From: a halophilic archaeon J07HX64
Lineage (GTDB): Archaea; Halobacteriota; Halobacteria; Halobacteriales; Haloarculaceae
NCBI GenBank assembly: GCA_000416085.1
Contig: KE356579.1
Location: 1,853,218-1,872,232, forward strand
Length of the DNA stretch: 19,015 nt
Direction: 5' to 3'
Position 1 is the stretch's first letter, and every line of letters begins with the position of its first letter. Position numbers and translations under genes: made by a program. Positions 13,673 through 19,015 of this stretch are shown one piece after another. The notes under the pieces are model-generated. The model had not been told where the DNA came from and searched no databases. It saw only the letters and a list, made by a program, of their open reading frames with translations.

Positions 13673-15918
13673 TCAGCGTAGACGGCGACGAACCCGCCCT
13701 CCGAGAGCGATACCTCGTCGAAGTTCTGTAACGTATTGTCACCGTCGATGACGACATCGGCACTCTCGCCCGGGACATCGCCCGGTAGAACCGCGGCAAT
13801 CGGCGAGGTCAGCAGGATGAACACGAAGTACGCCATCGCGAGCATCACAGCAGCGTGTTTCGCGCCGTCCCGCAGCGAGCCCTCGCCGAGTTGGCCGGCG
13901 ACGAAGCCTGCACAGATCGCCTGAATCAGCGAGGCGTGGAAGAACACGAGCGTGTAGGACGCCTGGTTGACCCCACCGAAGTCACCAAACGCGCCGCCCG
14001 CGCCGAGCGCCTCGAGTTCCCCGCTATCGATCGGCGAGGACTCGGGGATGTTCGGCACGAGCATCTCGTTTATCGAGACGATTATCACTATGAACACCAG
14101 GAACGCGATGTAAATGACGATGAGGTAGGTGAACATCTCCTGGCGGCGCTGGCGGCGCAGGCTGAGTTCGGCGCGGTGCTGTTCGGCGGCGATGCGGATG
14201 ACCGGTCCCATGTTGCCGCTCGCACGCATCGCGTTCGTCAGCAGTGTGACGACACGCGCAATCGCGGTTGTCCGGACGCGTCGACCGAACCGGACGAACG
14301 CGTCGTCGACGGTCGACCCGTACTGCAGGTCCCGCCAGATGCGGTCAACCTCGGGCGAGAGCACACCGATATCGGTTCCGCGAACCCGGTCGACGGCCTG
14401 CACAATCGACATACCCGCCTCGTTGAGACTCGCCAACCGCTCCAGAAACTCCGGTGTCGCCTTCTCGATGCGCGTGATATGACGTTTGTAAAAAAAGCGC
14501 ACGATAGCGTACGTGAGGATCACAAAAAGCACCGACTGGACGAGCAGGTCGTCGAGGATGCGGATGCTGATTCCGTCGGCGGCGAACACGGCCGGCGCCC
14601 GGAGCAGGAACATCAACAACCCGATCGGAACTGTCACCCACAGCAGCTTCGTGGGGTTCCAGAAGACGATCTCGATCGGGTTGCGCAGGGCGTTTTTCAC
14701 CCGGTACAGCCGGTCGTGGAGCGCGAGCATCCGGCTGTTTTCCCGGTCCCGGCCGGTGTACCCGCCATCGGGGCGGGTGCTCTCACTGTCTGTGCCCGGC
14801 AACACACTCGCCGGTGTCGCGAGGCTGCGCTGTCGTAACGCCTCGACACCCGAATCGGTGCCGACACCCGAGATACCGAACTGGTCGAGCTGTTGCTGGA
14901 CCAGGAGCGCGAACACGGCGTTGCCGAGTGGGATAACCGCGTAGATGATCAACTGGAGAAGCGTTAGCGTATTGGAGATGGTCAGCCCGAAGATCAGCAG
15001 GATCGTGATGAAAAACAGCATTCCTGCGACCAGAACCGTGACGTACCCCTCGGCGATCGTCGCGAGCAACTCGAGTAGATCCTCCTGGCGCTCCTCGGAC
15101 TCCTTGCGGAACCGCTCGAACTGCTCTTCGAGAAACTGCGACAGGTTACCTCCGCTCTGCAGAACGCTCGTGAGATTCTCCGAGAACGTCTTGAACTGCT
15201 CGCTGGGGGTACGACTCGACATCCGGCGGAGTGCCGTTATTATGTCGCGACCGAACATGTCTATCTCGCGGACAGCTACCGACATCTCGCGCGAGGTTTC
15301 GCCGTAGATCCCCTGGTAGGTGGTGAATGTTCGCAGGATCTGCGGGAACTCCATCCCGCCGCGGGAGAGCGCGTACATAAACGCGGTCGCCCGGGTCAGC
15401 CCCTCGTTGATATTCCGTTTGCGTACGTCGACGGCACTCGACGGGAGCCACCACCTGACCCAGTAGGAGATGGCGGCCCCGATACTCCCGAACAGGAGTG
15501 CACTCCCGACGATGAGCAGTATCAACGTGACCTGGGCGGACAGCGAGAGGCTGAAATCCAAGGAGAGTCCGAGCGGCGCCGCGACAGGCAGCTGTGACAG
15601 CACGGCGACGATCGGCTCCAGAAAGGCGAGCACCACTGTGAGTATATACACACCGAGAATAGCACTGAAGATGAACGCCATCACCGCGAACAGCATCGTT
15701 TTTGCCGCGTAGTTGCGGTACGTCGTCGTCAGAAAGGCGGCTTCAACGCGGCGCTGTCGCTCGGAACTCGCCGAGACGAACCGCTGGAACAGCGTCATCG
15801 CAATCCGGCTGAGCGCCGTGTCGACCCGAGGACTGAGCTTGCCTACAATCCATACCCCGAATATGAACAGCATCACCACCAGCGAGACGAGCAGCACCGG
15901 CGTTGCTGTGCCCACCAT
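13654..15918 (-). CDS. TadC/PilC-type (T2SSF) membrane protein of an archaeal type IV pilus-like system
   Basis: 754 residues as read, starting at ATG 15918 one base after the ATPase stop, so translation is probably coupled. Two T2SSF repeats are visible, about residues 175-310 (FMYALSRGGMEFPQIL ... LQSGGNLSQFL) and about 480-610 (LASLNEAGMSIVQAVDRVRG ... AMRASGNMGPVI), each followed by transmembrane helices, with a helical hairpin at the N-terminus and more helices near 640-715. This is the platform protein on which the ATPase drives pilin assembly. After the last helices comes a short outside segment ending EVSLSEGGFVAVYADEDDRE. This looks like the first strand of a DUF7282 domain that continues in another frame to 13361; the intact ancestral product was probably 852 residues. 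Confidence 0.88.
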   Translation of the reverse strand: MVGTATPVLLVSLVVMLFIFGVWIVGKLSPRVDTALSRIAMTLFQRFVSASSERQRRVEAAFLTTTYRNYAAKTMLFAVMAFIFSAILGVYILTVVLAFLEPIVAVLSQLPVAAPLGLSLDFSLSLSAQVTLILLIVGSALLFGSIGAAISYWVRWWLPSSAVDVRKRNINEGLTRATAFMYALSRGGMEFPQILRTFTTYQGIYGETSREMSVAVREIDMFGRDIITALRRMSSRTPSEQFKTFSENLTSVLQSGGNLSQFLEEQFERFRKESEERQEDLLELLATIAEGYVTVLVAGMLFFITILLIFGLTISNTLTLLQLIIYAVIPLGNAVFALLVQQQLDQFGISGVGTDSGVEALRQRSLATPASVLPGTDSESTRPDGGYTGRDRENSRMLALHDRLYRVKNALRNPIEIVFWNPTKLLWVTVPIGLLMFLLRAPAVFAADGISIRILDDLLVQSVLFVILTYAIVRFFYKRHITRIEKATPEFLERLASLNEAGMSIVQAVDRVRGTDIGVLSPEVDRIWRDLQYGSTVDDAFVRFGRRVRTTAIARVVTLLTNAMRASGNMGPVIRIAAEQHRAELSLRRQRRQEMFTYLIVIYIAFLVFIVIIVSINEMLVPNIPESSPIDSGELEALGAGGAFGDFGGVNQASYTLVFFHASLIQAICAGFVAGQLGEGSLRDGAKHAAVMLAMAYFVFILLTSPIAAVLPGDVPGESADVVIDGDNTLQNFDEVSLSEGGFVAVYADEDDRE

Positions 15919-15919
15919 C

Positions 15920-17584
15920 TCACTCCTCTGAGAGTTCGAACTCCGTTTTATCGATGTGGTTCAACACCTCCTCGGGGTCGGTGTAGTACTTGTTGACTAT
16001 CGCGGTGAACCGTCGGTAATCGGTCACCCCCTCGTGCTGGAGGAACCGGAGGAACCGCCGCCGGTTGCGAAGCTCCTCGAGCAGCTCCGACTGACTCCAG
16101 CCCCGGTCCTCGCGGATACCCTCGAGCACCGAGGAGTTGTTCTCGCGGAACGAGTCCTCGGTGGAGTTCCAGCGGTAGGTGTTCGAGTAGTCGAGTTCAC
16201 CGGTTCGCTGGTCGATCCCCTCGATCTCGGAGATGGCCCGCGCCCGACGGACCCGCTCATCGCCGGACTTCGTGAGCACCTGCACCCAGAGGATATCGAG
16301 CGAGGTTACCATCGCTCGCGGCACGTTGATCGGGTTGTTCTCCAGGCGGTTTATAACCGTCTGGACACTGTCGGCGTGCAGCGTCGAGTAGGTCGTGTGT
16401 CCGGTGTTCATCGCCTGGAACAGTGTTATCGCCTCCTCGCCACGCACCTCGCCGACCAGGATGTACTCCGGCCGGTGACGCAACGAGGAGCGCAACAGAT
16501 CGTACATGCCGATGTCGGAGTCGCCCATCTGTTCGCGCGTGACCGCCGACAGCCAGTTTTCGTGGTACAGGGAGAGCTCGCGGGTGTCCTCGATGCTAAT
16601 CACCTTCGACCGTGGTGGAATAAACATCGACATCGCGTTCATCGAGGTGGTCTTGCCCGCCGCCGTTCCTCCTGCGAAGATCAGTGACCGGTTGTTCTCG
16701 ATGGCCAGCCACATGTACGCCAGCATCCGGTCGTCTATTGTCCCGTAGTTCAACAGGTCGATCGGTGTGAACGCCTCCTCGGCGTACTTTCGGATGGTGA
16801 ACGCCGACCCCTTTGGGGTGACCTCCTCGCCGAGCATCAGCTCGATCCGCGACCCGTCCGGGAGTGTCGTGGACACGACAGGGTTGGACACCGAGACGTG
16901 TCGCCCCGAGCGCTGGGCGAGTTGGATGACATAGTTGTACAGCTCCTCCTCCTCGTAGACGATGTTCGTCTGGACGTCGGTGTAGTCCTCGTGGTAGATG
17001 AACACCGGCATTCCCGGCCCGTCACACGAGATATCCTCCACGTACGGGTCGTGCATCACCGGGTCGATCTGTCCGTACCCCTGGAAGGAGCGATAGAGAT
17101 AGTAAAACAGCCGGTAGAACATCTCCTCGTCGGCCAGGACACCGTACTCCTCGAGTCGCTTGCGGAGCTCCTCCCGGAGCGCGGTTTCGGGCTCGTCGGC
17201 AACATCGTCGCGGTACAACAACGGCGCGCGAACGTCCTCGATGAGCCTGTCGAGGAGCTGTTTCTCGAACTCGCTGAGGTCCGGTTCGACGATATAGTAG
17301 AGATAGTCCGTTTCCTCGGGGTCGTAGTTGATAGAGACAAACGCAAAGGGGACGTTCAGCCAGTACCTGTCGAGTTCCTCGTATCCGTCGAGTCCGTCGA
17401 ACGAAACCAGTGACCCGTGACGTTTCGGATCGTAATTGTCGATATCGACTGTCGACCCTGCGAGCGCGCGCGCAGTCTGTGAGAGAAAACGGCCGATTCC
17501 CGACAGTCGGCCCCCGTCCTGTTCGTCGTTCTTCGAGGGAAGGTCAGCCACCTCACCCAGGTCGCCGCTATCCTCCTGCGCCAC
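15920..17584 (-). CDS. Type II/IV secretion system ATPase (PilB/TadA/VirB11-like) of an archaeal pilus-like system
   Basis: 554 residues from GTG 17584-17582. After a polar N-terminal segment come the secretion-ATPase blocks: QIDPVMHDPYVEDISCDGPG (about 172-191), TTLPDGSRIELMLG, Walker A GGTAAGKT (about 305-312), the Asp-box IEDTRELSL, Walker B RPEYILVGEVRGEEA, and the His-box NTGHTTYSTLHADS. The hexameric ATPase powers pilin extraction and polymerisation from the cytoplasmic face with the TadC/PilC protein encoded next. The start is supported by GGGAGGGGGG 8-17 nt upstream (17592-17601) and by a small open frame ending just before it. No pilin, prepilin peptidase or accessory gene is adjacent. 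It is close in architecture to haloarchaeal PilB proteins, but which paralogue cannot be told from sequence alone. Confidence 0.93.
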   Translation of the reverse strand: MAQEDSGDLGEVADLPSKNDEQDGGRLSGIGRFLSQTARALAGSTVDIDNYDPKRHGSLVSFDGLDGYEELDRYWLNVPFAFVSINYDPEETDYLYYIVEPDLSEFEKQLLDRLIEDVRAPLLYRDDVADEPETALREELRKRLEEYGVLADEEMFYRLFYYLYRSFQGYGQIDPVMHDPYVEDISCDGPGMPVFIYHEDYTDVQTNIVYEEEELYNYVIQLAQRSGRHVSVSNPVVSTTLPDGSRIELMLGEEVTPKGSAFTIRKYAEEAFTPIDLLNYGTIDDRMLAYMWLAIENNRSLIFAGGTAAGKTTSMNAMSMFIPPRSKVISIEDTRELSLYHENWLSAVTREQMGDSDIGMYDLLRSSLRHRPEYILVGEVRGEEAITLFQAMNTGHTTYSTLHADSVQTVINRLENNPINVPRAMVTSLDILWVQVLTKSGDERVRRARAISEIEGIDQRTGELDYSNTYRWNSTEDSFRENNSSVLEGIREDRGWSQSELLEELRNRRRFLRFLQHEGVTDYRRFTAIVNKYYTDPEEVLNHIDKTEFELSEE

Positions 17585-17585
17585 G

Positions 17586-17651
17586 CTACAACCCCCCTCC
17601 CGGTCGGCTCCTGTCTGTGCTCCCAGTTTGCTGAAGCAGTGTTTCTCTCAT
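17586..17651 (-). other. Possible 21-codon upstream reading frame in the ATPase leader
   Basis: ATG 17651-17649 opens a 21-residue frame (MRETLLQQTGSTDRSRPGGG plus Leu) whose TAG ends one base before the GTG of the ATPase gene. If the transcript starts near the TATA element at 17710-17719, this frame would lie wholly inside a leader of about 100 nt, unusual in a genome of mainly leaderless genes. Termination-reinitiation coupling is possible. No evidence shows it is translated. Confidence 0.25.
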
Positions 17652-17709
17652 GTCCGTCCAGTTAGTCGCGTGACTCGCACTCTACTGTATTCAATACTGT
17701 GCTCCCCGT

Positions 17710-17719
17710 GTTATTTATC
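17710..17719 (-). promoter_or_regulatory. Probable TATA element for the ATPase-TadC operon
   Basis: GATAAATAAC on the minus strand is one of the best TATA-like sequences in the window. Transcription would start near 17685, giving a leader of about 100 nt before the ATPase GTG, in agreement with the purine-rich ribosome-binding sequence seen there. Confidence 0.5.
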
Positions 17720-18025
17720 CTCACCGCCTGCGCTGAACCTGTCGACCGGGCTATCGACTGCACCGGCCGACACCCGGGTCGAGTCCGCCCCTCACGACTG
17801 TTACCGTGGACTCGCCCCGCGGTGACCGAGGGCCGTACTATCGGGTCGGGTCCAGTTGTCTTTGCTCCGCCTGGCACAATCACTGATTATTTTTTGACCC
17901 CACACACGTATAAACTGTTACTATACACACGCACACGGAGCTCAGAACGCTCAGATAACTGCCCGAGTCTGCACCACAGCGTTCAGACTCCGGGGTAAAG
18001 AACCGATGTGTCGACCCGGATCGCC
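17720..18025. other. Intergenic region with AT-rich block and inverted repeats, no clear gene
   Basis: The 441 bp between the phosphodiesterase and ATPase genes hold the ATPase promoter and leader plus this stretch. A block at 17880-17935 is markedly AT-rich, with a TTTTTT run (17890-17895) and GTATAAAC (about 17909-17916). Read on the minus strand the latter gives GTTTATAC, about 28 bp before a GTG at 17883 that opens a 73-codon frame. That frame is Arg/Gly/Thr-rich and not acidic, so I do not call it a gene; an untranslated transcript from there remains possible. Confidence 0.4.
17962..17994. terminator. Hairpin downstream of the phosphodiesterase gene
   Basis: GAGTCTG (17965-17971) pairs perfectly with CAGACTC (17984-17990); three more G-C pairs (17962-17964 with 17992-17994) extend it past a single bulged C. 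It lies about 30 bp past the phosphodiesterase stop on the minus strand, where its transcript should end. A competing pair, GAACGCT (17945-17951) with AGCGTTC (17978-17984), shares one base with it, so alternative folds or a pseudoknot are possible. Confidence 0.4.
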
Positions 18026-18526
18026 TCACAGTTCGACGGTTTCGAGAGTCTGCCCACCGACGGTCCGGCACCGCCCTGTCACTCCCCCCTCGGTCCGCTC
18101 GAATACGGCGTAGGTGGCCTGGTGGCCTCGCGGGTCGGCGTGACTGCCTGGATTGACAGCCGCCACCCATCCACGTTCCTCGACCGACGGTCGGTGGGTG
18201 TGTCCCACTACCACCACGTCCGCTCTTTCCTGCCGTGCCAGCATAGACAGTGACGTCCATCCCCGACGGTGGCCGTGTGCGAGCACAAACCGGGTTCCGG
18301 CCCACTCCAGGCTGTTGGTTTCGGGGAGTCGCTCACACACCTCGGGGTCGTCGCTGTTACCGTACACCGCTCGAACACCGCCAAACGACTCGAAGCTATC
18401 CAGTACCGCCGGTGTTGTGAGATCACCCGCATGGAGGACAACCTCCGCGCGTTCGAGCGCGTCACGCAGGTGGTCGGTTAGCCGCGGTCTCCGGGTTCCG
18501 TGGGTGTCTGCGAGCGCGACGAGCAT
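18026..18526 (-). CDS. YfcE/MJ0936-type metallophosphoesterase
   Basis: 166 residues from ATG 18526-18524; an in-frame GTG seven bases upstream overlaps the stop of the preceding gene and is less likely. All calcineurin-like metal-binding motifs are present: DTHG (7-10), GDL (34-36), GNSD (56-59), HGH (84-86) and GHTH (108-111), followed by NPGS. Length and spacing match the small MJ0936/YfcE phosphodiesterases, which use Mn2+ or Ni2+ to cleave phosphodiesters such as cyclic nucleotides or model bis-esters; the physiological substrate is unknown. Cytoplasmic. Starts one base after the stop of the creatininase-family gene, so the pair is almost certainly cotranscribed. Confidence 0.9.
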   Translation of the reverse strand: MLVALADTHGTRRPRLTDHLRDALERAEVVLHAGDLTTPAVLDSFESFGGVRAVYGNSDDPEVCERLPETNSLEWAGTRFVLAHGHRRGWTSLSMLARQERADVVVVGHTHRPSVEERGWVAAVNPGSHADPRGHQATYAVFERTEGGVTGRCRTVGGQTLETVEL

Positions 18527-18527
18527 C

Positions 18528-19015
18528 CTACCCACCTGAGGAGACCCGTTCGACCGGCATCAGTTCCTCGAACGGCTGGTCGGCGAGCCACCCTGTGAGC
18601 TCGACCAGGTGATCACAGGCGGCCTCGAACAGTTCGGCACCGACCTCGGCCGAGGCGTCGGTCTGGTCACCCAGGACACCGTTGTCGGTGTTGTCGATAG
18701 AGTCGTAGAACGTCCGGGCGCCGTGGACCCGTCCGGTGTCGCCGTCGACCTGCGACAGACCGCCGTCACGGGCCTGCTCCAGACGGTCCGAGTGGACGAG
18801 GTCGGGGTCGAGATGCCAGACGAGCGATGTCTCCTTCGGCCCGCCGTGTGGGCCTGGTGAGTCGAACGCCTCCTCGATACGCTCGCGGATACTCTCGTCC
18901 CACATCCACTCCAGCGCGTACAGTTCACGGTCGTCCCGGAGTCGCCGACCCACCTCCCGGAGGTGTTCGACGTTGCCGCCGTGAGCGTTGACGTACACCA
19001 CGCGGTCGATACCGT
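18528..19015 (-). CDS. Creatininase-family amidohydrolase, partial (5' end outside window)
   Basis: The frame is open to the window edge; the first visible residues GIDRVVYVNAHGGN belong inside the protein, so the start lies beyond base 19015. About 161 residues are seen. NAHGGN corresponds to the metal-binding and structural NGHGGN block of creatininases, and HGGPKETSLVWHLDPDLV to the HAGxxETSxMLxxxPxLV block with its conserved His and Glu. Family members are zinc- or manganese-dependent cyclic amide hydrolases; in archaea one member (ArfB) is a formamide hydrolase of riboflavin and F420 biosynthesis, which is one possible role here. Coupled to the phosphodiesterase gene by a one-base gap. 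Substrate not assignable from the fragment. Confidence 0.85.
   Translation of the reverse strand, partial: GIDRVVYVNAHGGNVEHLREVGRRLRDDRELYALEWMWDESIRERIEEAFDSPGPHGGPKETSLVWHLDPDLVHSDRLEQARDGGLSQVDGDTGRVHGARTFYDSIDNTDNGVLGDQTDASAEVGAELFEAACDHLVELTGWLADQPFEELMPVERVSSGG

Noticed and set aside
13654..13675. Programmed ribosomal frameshift joining TadC and the DUF7282-like domain
   Set aside because: No classical slippery heptamer or clear downstream stem is visible in the overlap; a mutation or one-base sequence error is simpler.
17662..17883. 73-codon minus-strand frame with a TATA-like sequence 28 bp upstream
   Set aside because: Basic, low-complexity composition unlike haloarchaeal proteins and no domain; kept only as a possible untranslated transcript.
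17585..18025. tRNA or other stable RNA gene in the largest non-coding gap
   Set aside because: No cloverleaf with a T-loop (GGTTCRA) and D-loop pattern was found on either strand by eye.

Overview
The window is chromosomal DNA of a haloarchaeon (class Halobacteria). Evidence: very high GC, strongly acidic (Asp/Glu-rich) proteins, mostly leaderless genes with a TATA element about 25-30 bp before the start codon, Tat-type lipoproteins, and archaeal-type genes (3-dehydroquinate synthase II, Pus10, an archaeal secretion ATPase/TadC pair). Genus cannot be determined from what I can see. No rRNA, tRNA, CRISPR array or insertion sequence was recognised.

Layout. 1-294: C-terminal tail of a GMC oxidoreductase. 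339-7812: an unusual locus built around three copies of an 18-bp palindrome of the TTTTAGGTCGACCTAAAA type, which resembles operators of metal-dependent DtxR-family repressors. It comprises a soluble DPM-type GT2 glycosyltransferase (+, 388-1194) and a minus-strand series: UPF0104/LPG-synthase-TM flippase-like protein (7771-6728), plant-RGP/UDP-arabinopyranose-mutase-like GT75 protein (6695-5529), Fe(III)-type solute-binding lipoprotein (5474-4365) and a large GT-C/ArnT-like membrane glycosyltransferase (4359-2137). A PEBP-family lipoprotein (1509-2057) lies between the two arms. 7980-11073: housekeeping genes, namely 3-dehydroquinate synthase II, a small membrane/zinc-ribbon protein and Pus10. 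11169-13217: UvrB. 13361-17584: a type IV pilus-like secretion ATPase and TadC/PilC membrane protein, the latter apparently frameshifted within a C-terminal DUF7282-like domain. 18026-19015: a YfcE/MJ0936-type phosphodiesterase directly coupled to a creatininase-family protein that runs off the window.

How the genes may work together. The most interesting element is the possible iron-responsive glycosylation locus. A GT2 enzyme and an UPF0104 membrane protein, the two halves that are fused in haloarchaeal AglD-like proteins, are split here, and each has its own DtxR-like box. Together with a possible NDP-sugar mutase (GT75), a lipid-phosphosugar-dependent GT-C enzyme and an iron-binding lipoprotein that has no permease or ATPase beside it, this suggests that metal limitation switches on a surface glycan, glycolipid or glycoprotein. 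This is inference; only the gene content, order and repeated palindromes are seen directly.

A second pattern: each of the three convergent gene pairs (PEBP/GT-C, AroB'/zinc ribbon, Pus10/UvrB) has a perfect inverted repeat at the junction, suggesting transcript-end hairpins.
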